A stretch of 64,000 bases of DNA, taken from Patulibacter defluvii. Lineage in GTDB: Bacteria; Actinomycetota; Thermoleophilia; Solirubrobacterales; Solirubrobacteraceae. Below the pieces are notes generated by a model that saw only the letters and a program-made list of their open reading frames with translations, made no database searches and was not told the origin of the DNA. Every line of letters begins with the position of its first letter. Within the stretch, counting starts at the first letter, position 1. Positions 34,966 to 44,348 of this stretch are shown piece by piece. Location of the stretch: assembly GCF_034096925.1 (NCBI RefSeq), contig NZ_JAWZSQ010000006.1:124001-188000 (forward strand), in the 5' to 3' direction. The translations under genes were made by a program, and so were the position numbers.

Positions 34966-36287
34966 GGCGTGCACAGCTCCAGGCCGGAGAGCAGCTTGCC
35001 GAGGTCGGGGCTGAGGCCGGTGATCGTCGCGCACGGCGGCAGCGGCAGCCCGAGCCCGGTCAGGAAGCGGATCTGGAAGCGCATGAAGTGACCCTCGCCC
35101 TGCTGCAGCCCGTTGCTGGGGTCGGACGGCTGGAAGTAGCGGGAGGCCCCGCCGCCGCCGGCGAACATGTTCAGGAAGGCCAGGTAGGAGGGCAGCTTCA
35201 GGGTCGGGGTCGGCTTCGCCAGCGCCGGCAGCAGCGAGCGGTCGAGGACGCCCAGCGTCGGCGCGGTCCGGGCCACCAGCGCGCGGGCGTCGGGGGCGGC
35301 GGCCGCCGCCCGTTCGAGCGCGGCGCGGCCGTCGCGGACCAGCGGCGTGGCGGCGGTCGCGGCCCGGCCGGCGCGACGCAGGACCGGACGGGCGGCGCGG
35401 ACGGTCGGGGCGACGTCGCCGAGCCCCGGGTCGAGGTCGCGGGTCAGGCCGTCGAGCCGGGCGAGCGTGCCGTCGGCGGCGGCGCTGCCGCGGCGGACCG
35501 CCCGCAGCGTCTCCGGCAGGGCGGCGATCGTGGCCCGCAGCGCCGCGCCGTCGGGACCGTGGAGCGCGGCCGCGGTCCGCTCGGCGTCGTCGATCAGCGG
35601 CCGCAGGTCGGCCTGGCGGATCGCGACCGCGTTGCCGGTGCGGGCGAGGCCGCGGACCGCCCGCCGCAGCGACGCGCCGCGGGCGGTCGGATCGGGGTCG
35701 CCGGCGCCGGCCGGACCGCGGACGGCGTCGGCCACCCGGCGGACCCGGCCCAGGAGCGGCGGCAGCCGCTCGAGCGTGCGGCCGACGGCACGGGTGGTGC
35801 GACGGTCGCCGGCCGCGGCCAGCCCGCGGGCGCCGCCGCGGATCGCCGCCCGCGTCGGGCCGTCGGCCAGCCGCAGCGCGCGGTCGACCGGCACGTAGGC
35901 GATCGTCCGCGCGACCGGGATCACGCGCTCGCCGAGCGGCGGCTGGTCGGCCGATCCGGGCCGCAGCTCCAGGTAGGCGTTGCCCTCGAAGACCAGCCGC
36001 GGCCACAGCTCGACGCGGGCGTCGCGGCGGATCGGGCCGGCGTCGCGGGCCACCCGCATCGTCACCAGCGCGTGGTCGCCGGCGCGCTCGATCGCGGTCA
36101 CCCGGCCGGCGGCGGTGCCGGCCACGCGGACCTCGCTGCCGGTCCGCAGCGTGGTGGCGTCGGCCAGCGCCACCCGCACCGTCCGGTCGGAGGAGAACGG
36201 GTTCGGCCGCTGCCAGGCCAGCAGGACCGCGGCGAGCACGACGACGACGGCCAGCGCCCCGCGCAGTCGGAGGGCGGTCAGCGGCAC
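34962..36287 (-). CDS. Mce-family lipid-transport protein, fourth (MceD position)
   Basis: The 441-residue protein has a short N-terminal membrane helix, an MCE domain with TTLRTGSEVRVAGTAAGRV and FEGNAYLELRPGS, and a helical segment. The C-terminal region reads YFQPSDPSNGLQQGEGHFM and ends with two Cys (PPCATITG...LELCTP). It starts at GTG 36287, a 10-base overlap with the preceding gene, whereas the other mce junctions overlap by four bases. Confidence 0.87.
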   Translation of the reverse strand: MPLTALRLRGALAVVVVLAAVLLAWQRPNPFSSDRTVRVALADATTLRTGSEVRVAGTAAGRVTAIERAGDHALVTMRVARDAGPIRRDARVELWPRLVFEGNAYLELRPGSADQPPLGERVIPVARTIAYVPVDRALRLADGPTRAAIRGGARGLAAAGDRRTTRAVGRTLERLPPLLGRVRRVADAVRGPAGAGDPDPTARGASLRRAVRGLARTGNAVAIRQADLRPLIDDAERTAAALHGPDGAALRATIAALPETLRAVRRGSAAADGTLARLDGLTRDLDPGLGDVAPTVRAARPVLRRAGRAATAATPLVRDGRAALERAAAAAPDARALVARTAPTLGVLDRSLLPALAKPTPTLKLPSYLAFLNMFAGGGGASRYFQPSDPSNGLQQGEGHFMRFQIRFLTGLGLPLPPCATITGLSPDLGKLLSGLELCTP

Positions 36288-37516
36288 GACTTGCGGTCCT
36301 TGGTCGAGGCCTCGCCGGGCCGCGGGTAGGGGTTGCGGCCGAAGTGGCAGGTGAGGACCATCGAGAAGCGGACGGCGCGGGCGCCCGAGGCCTGGCCGTC
36401 GGGGAACGCGAAGTCGCCCCAGCGGTCGAAGCCGACGACCGCGTCGACGATGTCGTCGTGGTACGGCGCCAGGTAGCGGGAGAGCGGCCCCAGCGGCGCG
36501 GTCAGCGGATCCAGCAGCGCGGCGGGGTCACGGGCCGCGCCGAGCACCGGGCCACTGCGGGCGAGGACCGGGGTCGCCTGGCGGCCGAGCCGCGCGAAGG
36601 CGCCGATCCCGTCGCTCCGCCGCAGCGCCGAGAGCAGCGACGGCAGCGCCCGCTCGGTCGCCGCGGTCACCGGCCGCAGCTCGGCGGCCAGCCCGCCGAC
36701 GTCGTCGATCAGCGCCCGCGCCGGCGGCAGCGTCCGGGCGGCCTGCCGCTCGACGGCCGGCAGCGCGCCGATCGTGGCGGCCAGGCCGTCGTCGGGGATC
36801 GCCTCGAGCGTGCGGCGGGCAGCGGGCACGATCGCCGCCAGCGCGCCGTCGGCGTCGAGGCTCCGCAGGACCGCGTCGGCGGCGCCGAGCAGGCCGGCGA
36901 GGGCGCCCGGGCGGGCGGCGAGCCCGCGGGCCAGCGGGGTCAGGCCGTCGAGGGTCGCCGGCAGCGTGGCCAGGGTCCGGTTGAGGTCGGGACCGCGGCC
37001 GGCGATCCCGCTCCCGACCTGGCGCAGGGTCCCGGAGAGCGCCCGGCGGGTGCGGGCGTCGAAGGCGGCGGCGACGTCGCTCAGCTGGACGGTCGCGGGA
37101 GCCGTCCCCAGCCGCGCGCCGTCGGGCAGCGGCCGCGAGCGGTCGCCGGGCTCGAGCGCCACGTAGACCGCGCCGGCGATCCCGCGCAGCCGCACCGTCG
37201 CCCGCGCGCCGCGGCCGACCGGGCCCTCGTCGAGGGCCAGCGTGACCCGGGCGCGCGGCGTGCCGTCGGGCCCCCGCGCCGGCTCGACCCGGCGGACGGT
37301 GCCGGCCCGCTGGCCGGCGATCCGGACGTCGTCGCCGTCCTTCAGCAGCGGCGCGTCGCCGGCGACGTCGATCCGCAGCTCGTAGGGGTCGGAGAGCGGT
37401 CCGCCGTCGATCGCGACCGTCGACAGGTAGACGACGGCCCCGATCGCGACCACGACCAGCAGCCCGAGCAGCAGGTCGCGCCGGCGGCGGTCCTCGGGGG
37501 TGGCGCGGCGGCTCAC
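36278..37516 (-). CDS. Mce-family lipid-transport protein, third (MceC position)
   Basis: The 412-residue protein has a membrane helix (LLLGLLVVVAIGAVVYLSTV), an MCE domain with LLKDGDDVRIAGQRAGTVRRV and IAGAVYVALEPGD, and a coiled helical region. The C-terminal block FDRWGDFAFPDGQ...HFGRNPYPRPGEAS follows. It begins at GTG 37516, overlapping the upstream stop by four bases. In other Mce systems this family builds a lipid channel with the YrbE permeases. Confidence 0.86.
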   Translation of the reverse strand: MSRRATPEDRRRRDLLLGLLVVVAIGAVVYLSTVAIDGGPLSDPYELRIDVAGDAPLLKDGDDVRIAGQRAGTVRRVEPARGPDGTPRARVTLALDEGPVGRGARATVRLRGIAGAVYVALEPGDRSRPLPDGARLGTAPATVQLSDVAAAFDARTRRALSGTLRQVGSGIAGRGPDLNRTLATLPATLDGLTPLARGLAARPGALAGLLGAADAVLRSLDADGALAAIVPAARRTLEAIPDDGLAATIGALPAVERQAARTLPPARALIDDVGGLAAELRPVTAATERALPSLLSALRRSDGIGAFARLGRQATPVLARSGPVLGAARDPAALLDPLTAPLGPLSRYLAPYHDDIVDAVVGFDRWGDFAFPDGQASGARAVRFSMVLTCHFGRNPYPRPGEASTKDRKSCR

Positions 37517-38745
37517 TTGTCCCTCCCCAGCGCCTTCAGCAGGCAGCCCGGCTCGATCGGGACGCCGAACGCCTCGCACGAGAAGACCGCGGCCCCGCGC
37601 CAGTAGTTGCGGGCCGGGTCGGCGAAGGGGTCGGCCGGCTGCGTGCCGGGCTCGGCGCCCTGGTCGGTGAAGTTGACGAAGAAGCCCTTCGAGATCGCCG
37701 GCGCCGCGTCCTCGACCGCGGTCAGCAGCCGGTCGAGGTCGGGGGCGACCGCGGCCGCGGTGCCGAGCCCCTGGGTCAGCGCCGTCCACGTGCCCTCGCG
37801 GCCGACCAGCGCCCCGCGCAGCTGCCGCAGGGCCGGGATCAAGTCGGAGGAGGCGCGGCGGGCGCGGCCGAGGAACGGCCGCACGCGGTCGGCGGCCGTC
37901 GTCAGCCCCGGCGCCAGCGCGCGCAGGTCGCGGGCCAGCGGGCGCAGCCGCCCGGCGGTGGCGGTCAGCGACGCGGCGGTCGTCCGCAGCCGCCCGAGCG
38001 TGGCCGGCAGCCCGCGGAGGCCGTCGTCGAGCGGCCGGCGGACCGCGACCACCGTCGTCAGCCGCCGCTCCAGCGCCACCAGCGCCCGCTCGCCGTCGGG
38101 GGCGGTGGCGGCCAGCGCGCCGACCGCCCGCTCGGCGTCGGCGACGACCGAGGAGAGGGCCGCGTCCTGGTCGTCCAGCTCGCGCAGCACCCCGTCGCCG
38201 GCGGTGATGGCGGGCCGCAGCGCGACCAGCGTCCGCGCCAGGTCCTCGCCGCGGCCGGCGAGCGCCTGGCCGCCGGCCACCAGCAGCGCCCGCAGCCCGT
38301 CGCGGACCGGCCCGTCGAAGCTCTCCAGCAGTTGCTCCAGGCGCGGCGCGTCGACCGTCCGGGCGACCGCGATCGGCCCCCGCAGCGGCCGCCGGTCGTG
38401 GCCGGGGGAGAGGTCGAGGACGACGTCGCCGAGCAGGTCGGCGGGCCGGATCGCGGCGCTGGCGTCGGCCCGCGGCGGCTCCAGCCCCTCGTGCAGCCGC
38501 AGCCGCACGCGGGCGGTCCCGGCGTCGGTCAGGGAGATCCGCTCGACCCGCCCGGCCTTCGCCCCGCCGACGATCACGTCGGCGTCGGCGACCAGCCCGC
38601 GGGCGTCGCGGAAGTCGACGTCGATCGTCGCCCCCTCGCCGCCGCGGACCAGCCGCTGGACGCCGAGCACGAAGCCGGCGGCGACGACCGCGGCCAGCAG
38701 CAGCACGGCGGCGGTGGCCAGCGCCCAGCGCGGACCGCGGGTCAC
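37513..38745 (-). CDS. Mce-family lipid-transport protein, second (MceB position)
   Basis: The 410-residue protein has a membrane helix (ALATAAVLLLAAVVAAGFVLG), an MCE domain with GLVADADVIVGGAKAGRVERI and LLGDVVLDLSPGHD, and a long helical region. The C-terminus reads KGFFVNFTDQGAEPGTQP and contains Cys. I chose GTG 38745 since it overlaps the upstream mce stop (GTGA); the frame is open further up to 38793. Confidence 0.86.
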   Translation of the reverse strand: MTRGPRWALATAAVLLLAAVVAAGFVLGVQRLVRGGEGATIDVDFRDARGLVADADVIVGGAKAGRVERISLTDAGTARVRLRLHEGLEPPRADASAAIRPADLLGDVVLDLSPGHDRRPLRGPIAVARTVDAPRLEQLLESFDGPVRDGLRALLVAGGQALAGRGEDLARTLVALRPAITAGDGVLRELDDQDAALSSVVADAERAVGALAATAPDGERALVALERRLTTVVAVRRPLDDGLRGLPATLGRLRTTAASLTATAGRLRPLARDLRALAPGLTTAADRVRPFLGRARRASSDLIPALRQLRGALVGREGTWTALTQGLGTAAAVAPDLDRLLTAVEDAAPAISKGFFVNFTDQGAEPGTQPADPFADPARNYWRGAAVFSCEAFGVPIEPGCLLKALGRDK

Positions 38746-40004
38746 GGGGCGTCGCTCCCGGCGGTCAGCAGGCTGCTGCGCCAGCCGTTCCACGGCTCGC
38801 CCTGGAGCGACCCGGGCGGGCGCAGGAACGGCCGCGCCAGGTGGCCGGCGTCCTGGCCGTCGGGCGACGCCACCCGCAGCGGCGCCGGCGGGAAGGTCAG
38901 GCCGACCCGGAACCCGTGGCCGTTGGCGTCGTAGTTGGCGGTCGCGTCGGCCCAGTTGCTGAAGAACGAGAAGAAGTCGGGCAGCCGGACCCGGCTCTCG
39001 TCGAGGATCGGGTTCGCCTGCCGCAGCGCGCGGGTGGCCGTCCGCAGGACCGGGGTCGCCTCGGCGACCAGCGGCGCGACGGCGCCGAGCTGGCGCGGGC
39101 CGTCGGTGACGACCGCTTCGGTCTGGCGCAGGACCGGGCCGGCGGCGGCCAGCGTCGTCCGCAGCTCGGGGGCGGCGGCGGCGATCTGGTCGACGGCCGG
39201 TCGCGCCCGGCGGGCGGTGGTCCGCAGCCGCGGCAGCTGGCGGCGGAAGCGGTCGAGGGTCGCGCGCGGCGCCCGCAGGCCGTCCGGCAGCGCGGCGAGC
39301 GCGTCCCGCAGCGCCGCCTGCTCGCTGGCGCTGTCGCCGACGACCGCGGCCAGCCGGTCGACCGCGGCCGCGGTCCGCTGCTCGCCGTCGCCGGCGGCCA
39401 GCGCGTCGGTCACCCGCCGGGTGGTGGTCACCACCTGGCGCAGCGCGGCGCCGTCGGCCGTCGCGTCGGCGATGGCGCCCTCGGCGGCGGCGAGGGTTCG
39501 CGAGGCGCGCCGGAGGGTCGCGGCCAGCGCCTCGCCGCGGCCGGCGGTGGCGCGGTCGGCGCCGGCCACCAGCTCGCGGACCGCCCGCCGGGTCGGTGGG
39601 TCGAGGGTGGCCAGCACGGTCTCGATCTCGACCGGCTGGTCGGTCCGGGCCAGGCCCAGCGTAGCCCCGTCGCGGAGTCGCGGACCGCGGCCGTCGGCCA
39701 GCGCCACGACCCGGTTGAGCTGGCCGCTGAGCGAGACGATCCGGAGGTCGGCGCGGGCCCCGCGGTGCAGCCGCTCGCCCTCGCGCAGCCGCAGCGTCAC
39801 CCGCGGCCGGCCGTCGACCAGGGCGATCCGCTCGACCCGTCCGACCCGGACCCCGGCGCGCTCGACCTCGGCCCCTTCGACTAGTCCGGGGACGGCGTCG
39901 AACTCGGCCACGACCCGGACCCCGCCGTCCTGTTCCCAGGGGCGGACGACGGCGGCGGCGACGACCACGACGAGCACGCCGGCGGTGGCGACCGGCCGCC
40001 TCAT
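38742..40004 (-). CDS. Mce-family lipid-transport protein, first (MceA position)
   Basis: The 420-residue protein has a membrane helix (PVATAGVLVVVVAAAVV), an MCE domain with GLVEGAEVERAGVRVGRVERI and SLSGQLNRVVALAD, and VEIETVLATLDPPTRRAV, which resembles VEIDEALEMLDPPTRRHL of the sixth mce gene; the two are the most alike pair in the operon. The C-terminal block is FFSFFSNWADATANYDANGH. Its ATG overlaps the stop of the second YrbE gene. Confidence 0.87.
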   Translation of the reverse strand: MRRPVATAGVLVVVVAAAVVRPWEQDGGVRVVAEFDAVPGLVEGAEVERAGVRVGRVERIALVDGRPRVTLRLREGERLHRGARADLRIVSLSGQLNRVVALADGRGPRLRDGATLGLARTDQPVEIETVLATLDPPTRRAVRELVAGADRATAGRGEALAATLRRASRTLAAAEGAIADATADGAALRQVVTTTRRVTDALAAGDGEQRTAAAVDRLAAVVGDSASEQAALRDALAALPDGLRAPRATLDRFRRQLPRLRTTARRARPAVDQIAAAAPELRTTLAAAGPVLRQTEAVVTDGPRQLGAVAPLVAEATPVLRTATRALRQANPILDESRVRLPDFFSFFSNWADATANYDANGHGFRVGLTFPPAPLRVASPDGQDAGHLARPFLRPPGSLQGEPWNGWRSSLLTAGSDAP

Positions 40005-40846
40005 CCGATCGGGATCCGCGGGTTGGCGCCCCAGAAGACGAGCGTCCCGAGCATCGAGATCGCGGTCACCCCGACGACGCTGATCGCCATCGAGCGGGCG
40101 GTCGCGATCCCGACCTCGACCGGGCCGCCGCGCACGCGGTAGCCGTGGAAGAGCGCGACCAGCACCACCCAGGCGGCGATCGCCATCCCCTTGAGGACGC
40201 TGAAGAGCACGTCCCAGCCGTCCTGGAAGGCGAAGAAGAAGAGCCGCCAGGTGCCGGGCGAGACGTCGCCGAAGCGGACGACCGACATCAGGTAGGTGGC
40301 GACGTAGGCCGAGGCGATCGACAGCAGGTAGGCGGCCGGCAGCACCAGCACGCAGGCCAGCAGCCGGGTCACGGCCAGGTAGGCGAGCGAGCGGACGCCC
40401 ATCGCCTCGAGCGCGTCGACCTCCTCGTTGACCCGCATCGCCCCCAGCTCGGCGACGATCCCGCAGCCGACCTTGGCGGCGAGGATGTAGCCGAAGACGA
40501 AGGGGACGACCTCGCGCAGGCTGCACCAGGCGCTGAAGCCGCCGGCGATCGGGTCGAAGCCGAAGGCGCGGGCGAGCGCCGTCGACTCGAGCCCGCAGGA
40601 GCCGCCGGCGAAGAAGGCGATCGCCAGCATCACCAGCAGCGAGCTGGAGGCGATCAGCGAGGCCTGGCGGATCGTCTCGCCGGCCATCCCGCGGGCCCGC
40701 GGCAGCTCGCGCAGCAGCTCGCCGGCGAACGAGGTCAGCGCACCGAGCAGCCCCAGCAGCCCGCCGTGGCCGTGGACACCGGCGGGGTGGCGGGCGTCGA
40801 TCCCGCGGGCGCCCTCGAGGCCGAGGGTGGCGTCCGGCTCGCTCAT
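40001..40846 (-). CDS. YrbE/MlaE-family permease, second
   Basis: The 281-residue polytopic protein is an ABC-type permease of the MlaE family, which partners with Mce proteins. It carries the MlaE core VPFVFGYILAAKVGCGIVAE and LGAMRVNEEVDALEAMGV (Glu-rich coupling segment contacting the ATPase), plus about five membrane helices. ATG 40846 overlaps the first permease gene by four bases. No ATPase gene (Mkl/MlaF) is present in this window, so the nucleotide-binding subunit must be encoded elsewhere. Confidence 0.9.
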   Translation of the reverse strand: MSEPDATLGLEGARGIDARHPAGVHGHGGLLGLLGALTSFAGELLRELPRARGMAGETIRQASLIASSSLLVMLAIAFFAGGSCGLESTALARAFGFDPIAGGFSAWCSLREVVPFVFGYILAAKVGCGIVAELGAMRVNEEVDALEAMGVRSLAYLAVTRLLACVLVLPAAYLLSIASAYVATYLMSVVRFGDVSPGTWRLFFFAFQDGWDVLFSVLKGMAIAAWVVLVALFHGYRVRGGPVEVGIATARSMAISVVGVTAISMLGTLVFWGANPRIPIG

Positions 40847-41697
40847 CGCAGGACGTTGACCTCGGGGAAGGTGGCCAGGAACCACTGGGTGTAGAGCAGG
40901 TTGACGACGAAGATCGCCAGCAGGCTGCCGACCACCGCGCGGTTGACCGCCCGCCCGACGCCGTGGGCGCCGCCTTCGGCGTGGAGCCCGTGCCAGGAGC
41001 TGATGACGCCGATCAGCAGCCCGAAGATCCCGACCTTGACGACGCTGGCCAGCAGGTCGAGGAAGGTCGCGTTGGCCACGAACGACTCGAGGAAGGCGCC
41101 GGTGGTGCCGCCGAGCACGCCGACCGAGGCGACGTAGCCGCCGAGCACGCCGAAGAGCAACGCGAAGACGTCGAGCACCATCAGGACGACCACCAGCGCC
41201 AGCGTCCGCGGGGCGACGATCGCCGCCACCGGGTCGACGCCGAGCACCTCGAGCGCGTCGATCTCGCCCCGCACGCGGCGGGTGCCGAGCTCGGCCGCGA
41301 GCATCGTCCCGACCATCCCGGCCACGACGCCGGCGGTCACGAAGGTGCCGAACTCGCGCACGATCGCGACCACCATGAAGCCGCCGGCGCGGTCGACCGA
41401 GCCGAACGCCTGGAGGAAGTTGCCGGCCTGGAGCCCGGGACCGGAGAAGCCCCAGACCGCGACCGAGATCGCGATCGGCCAGAAGGTGGCCCGCAGCGTG
41501 TCGATCGACGCGATCACGAACTCGCGGCGCCACGCGAACGGTGGTCGCAGCAGCGCCCGGGCGACGGCGACGGTCAGCGCGACGATCCCGCCCAGCCGTC
41601 GCAGCCGCTCGCCGACGGCGGCCAGCAGTCGCTCGGCGGGGGCCGGCCGGACGCTCCGTGGTCGAGCGGCGACCGGGGTGGACGAGGAAATCTGCAT
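40843..41697 (-). CDS. YrbE/MlaE-family permease, first
   Basis: The 284-residue polytopic permease has the MlaE core AIVREFGTFVTAGVVAGMVG followed by TMLAAELGTRRVRGEIDALEVLG, the coupling segment, and about five membrane helices ending LYTQWFLATFPEVNVL. I chose ATG 41697 because the protein then has a normal N-terminus; further in-frame ATGs exist upstream. It opens the eight-gene yrbE-mce operon, transcribed away from the secreted propeller-like gene. Confidence 0.9.
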   Translation of the reverse strand: MQISSSTPVAARPRSVRPAPAERLLAAVGERLRRLGGIVALTVAVARALLRPPFAWRREFVIASIDTLRATFWPIAISVAVWGFSGPGLQAGNFLQAFGSVDRAGGFMVVAIVREFGTFVTAGVVAGMVGTMLAAELGTRRVRGEIDALEVLGVDPVAAIVAPRTLALVVVLMVLDVFALLFGVLGGYVASVGVLGGTTGAFLESFVANATFLDLLASVVKVGIFGLLIGVISSWHGLHAEGGAHGVGRAVNRAVVGSLLAIFVVNLLYTQWFLATFPEVNVLR

Positions 41698-41896
41698 TTT
41701 TCGGACCCGAATTCCGGAAAGGCGGTCGACGGGAAAGTCGACTTCCTGACCGGATTTCCGCATAATAGCGACCGCGGTCCAACGGTCGTCCAGATTGCTT
41801 GAAATCCGATCGGGTAGTAGCTTTTCCGCCCGGACATGCCGTCGACGGGGTGTCCGGTGACTGCGCGCAGCCGCGCGCCGACCAGGAGACAGGCAG
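41698..41896. promoter_or_regulatory. Relatively AT-rich divergent promoter region, mce operon and secreted protein gene
   Basis: This 200-base region is much less GC-rich than its surroundings. On the plus strand TTGCTT (41795-41800) and TAGCTT (41818-41823) with 17-base spacing form a candidate promoter. On the minus strand TATTAT (within the CATAATAG at 41761-41768) is a candidate -10 for yrbE. A perfect palindrome AAGTCGACTT and a TTCCGGAA palindrome lie between about 41700 and 41755, possible operators. AGGAGA at 41884-41889 is the ribosome-binding site of the downstream gene. Confidence 0.45.
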
Positions 41897-44341
41897 ATGA
41901 CAGCGATGTGGAGGGCGCTCCCGCGGGGGCGCCGAACGATCGCCGCGTTGGTGGCGGTGATCGCGAGCTTGGGGGGCGGGACGCTCCTCGTGACAGGCCC
42001 AGCCTCGGCCGGGGACAACGACCAGATCATCAGCGCCGAGTGGCTGGCGAACACCCTCAGCCGCGGGCTCAAGCTGGGGCAGGTCGACAACAACACGATC
42101 CCCGGGGCGATCGAGCGTCGCGACCGGGCGAAGACGGAGTGGAAGACCGCCGTCGCGAAGTACAAGACGGCCTACGCCAACGCCGCCAAGCAGACCGGCG
42201 CGGCCCGCACGGCGGCGATCGCCGAGGCGAAGAAGCTCTACCCAGACCCGAAGGCGAAGCCCGAGTACAGCCTCGTCTGGTCCGGCAAGCAGAACGTGGC
42301 CGACATCAACGCCGACGTGATCTCGAAGCTGATCCAGAACCTGACGGTCAACCCGCAGGGCCTGCTGGAGATGCTCGGGCCGCAGTTCCTGCCCGGCCTC
42401 GACGGCTGGCAGGTGATCGACGTCCGCAAGCAGGACGTCTCCGGCAAGGCCAACCCCGACTACGGCAAGGTCGTCAACTTCGTCCAGCTGCCGCTGCCGT
42501 GGGGCGTCGAGAACGAGCCGCACCACATGCAGTACGAGTGGGAGGACGGCGACCCGGTGATCGCCGGCGCGCTGTTCGTGTCGACCACCCACGTCCTCGA
42601 CGTGAGCGACATCCCGAACGTCAAGCTCAAGAACCAGGTGCCGCTGACCGGCGTCGGGTACTCGATCCCGGACGCCTACGACGCGGTCGGCGACGGCCGC
42701 TTCATCGGCACCTACATGGGCGGCCCGATCACCAACTTCGGCGGTTCGCCGGGCGCCCTGGCCGTCTTCAAGCCCGACCCCAACCTCGGCCTCGTGGTCG
42801 AGAACGTGGTCCCGGCCGGCAACACCTTCGGGACCGCGATCGGCAACGCCAACGGCGTGCCCGAGCCCTGCTCCGGTCGTGAGTCGCGGCCGCTGGGCAC
42901 CTGCGCCAACCCGCACGGCATCCAGGTCCGTCCCGACCTCAAGACGGTCGTGACCTCGGACTACGCCGAGCCGCGCGAGATCGTGCTCGACCCGGTCAAG
43001 ACGCTCGACAAGTACGCGTTCCGCCCGACGGTCCGCACCTTCGACCTGACCAACCCCGGCGCGCCGGTCCTGAAGTCGGTCTCGCACATGCCGAAGGGCT
43101 GGCGCGAGCCGGTCCAGCGGGCGCACGAGAACTACGGGATCATGGAGAACGCCAAGACCTGGCCGAAGACGGCCGCGTTCCCGCAGACGCTGGAGTCGAA
43201 GGGCGCCTTCGCCGGCTCGATGTGCGGCGGCGGCATCTTCTTCACCCCCGACATCACGAAGCTCAAGGGCGACGCGTCGGACAAGTGGGTCCAGGTCTGG
43301 GACGACGGGCTCTCCGACCTGCTCTCGAAGGGCGACGGCGACGCCAGCAAGTTCATCGACCAGCCCGGCGACTGCGCCGGTGGCGCCTGGCACCAGGTGT
43401 CGCGCAACAACAAGTGGTTCTTCCGCTCGGTCCAGGGCCGCAACCCCGGCGGCGACAACTACTTCGATCGCGGCGCGACGAAGCAGCTGTACGACCTCAA
43501 CATCGAGGACCTGATCAAGTCGGCGCAGGACGGCAAGGTCCAGTGCGACCTGACCAACGGCATCGACACCGACGGTGACGGCAGCAAGGACCTGACGGCG
43601 ATCCAGGCCGTCCACAAGCTCGCCAAGGGCGAGAAGGTCGCCGACTGCCCGACGCTGATCGACACGCTGAAGGTCAACGACAACACCTCCGGCGGCCCGC
43701 ACTGGGCGGCGCTGGACAACCACAGCTACACCCCCGACGGGTTCCCGACCCGCCTGACGTTCTCGAACTACTTCGTCTCGCGGACGGGGGTCGACGGCGA
43801 CCACCGGTTCTACCTGGTCAACATCGACAAGGACGGGAAGCTCTCGTACGACGAGGACTTCCGCGACGAGAAGACCGGCGCCCTCGGCGTCAACTTCAAC
43901 CGTCGCAACTGGCCCGGCTCGCCGGACGCCGGCTTCTACAAGCCGCACTCGATGCTGTGGATCACCCCGCCCGGGATCGCGCCGAAGAACACCGGCCCGC
44001 TGCCGGTGCTCCCGGACGACCCGGCCCCGGCCCCGGCGGTCGCGGTCGGCGGCGAGGCGTCCGCGGTCCGGGCGCTGGCCGGGAAGCGGTCGAAGGCGAG
44101 CGTGCGGGTGAAGGTCACCGGCGCGAAGCTGTCGCGGGTCAAGGTCGTCGTCCGGAACGCGCGCAAGCGGGCCCTGGCGGCGTCGAAGGCCCGGACGATC
44201 TCGGCCGGCAAGAAGGTCAAGGTCACCCTCAGCCGGGCCTCGCGCTCGGGCTGGGCGAAGCGGTCGAAGGTGACCGTGACGGTGACCGGGCGGACTCCCG
44301 AGGGCAAGAGCGTCAGCGTCCGACGCTCGGTCCGCCTCTGA
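41897..44341 (+). CDS. Large secreted protein, possible SBP56/methanethiol-oxidase-like beta-propeller
   Basis: The 814-residue protein has a Sec signal peptide (IAALVAVIASLGGGTLLVTGPASAG), a large domain of about 670 residues and an Ala/Pro linker leading to a basic C-terminal beta domain (about 720-814). The large domain contains ENEPHHMQYEW, CANPHGIQVRPDLKTVVTSD, HENYGIMEN, CAGGAWHQV and YKPHSMLW. Repeated P-H-x motifs and blade-like strands resemble the SBP56/SELENBP family, whose bacterial methanethiol oxidase members are copper-dependent and exported. The likeness is from motif reading only. The next gene is a CopC-CopD fusion, which would fit a copper requirement. Confidence 0.6.
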   Translation: MTAMWRALPRGRRTIAALVAVIASLGGGTLLVTGPASAGDNDQIISAEWLANTLSRGLKLGQVDNNTIPGAIERRDRAKTEWKTAVAKYKTAYANAAKQTGAARTAAIAEAKKLYPDPKAKPEYSLVWSGKQNVADINADVISKLIQNLTVNPQGLLEMLGPQFLPGLDGWQVIDVRKQDVSGKANPDYGKVVNFVQLPLPWGVENEPHHMQYEWEDGDPVIAGALFVSTTHVLDVSDIPNVKLKNQVPLTGVGYSIPDAYDAVGDGRFIGTYMGGPITNFGGSPGALAVFKPDPNLGLVVENVVPAGNTFGTAIGNANGVPEPCSGRESRPLGTCANPHGIQVRPDLKTVVTSDYAEPREIVLDPVKTLDKYAFRPTVRTFDLTNPGAPVLKSVSHMPKGWREPVQRAHENYGIMENAKTWPKTAAFPQTLESKGAFAGSMCGGGIFFTPDITKLKGDASDKWVQVWDDGLSDLLSKGDGDASKFIDQPGDCAGGAWHQVSRNNKWFFRSVQGRNPGGDNYFDRGATKQLYDLNIEDLIKSAQDGKVQCDLTNGIDTDGDGSKDLTAIQAVHKLAKGEKVADCPTLIDTLKVNDNTSGGPHWAALDNHSYTPDGFPTRLTFSNYFVSRTGVDGDHRFYLVNIDKDGKLSYDEDFRDEKTGALGVNFNRRNWPGSPDAGFYKPHSMLWITPPGIAPKNTGPLPVLPDDPAPAPAVAVGGEASAVRALAGKRSKASVRVKVTGAKLSRVKVVVRNARKRALAASKARTISAGKKVKVTLSRASRSGWAKRSKVTVTVTGRTPEGKSVSVRRSVRL

Positions 44342-44348
44342 TTCGCCG

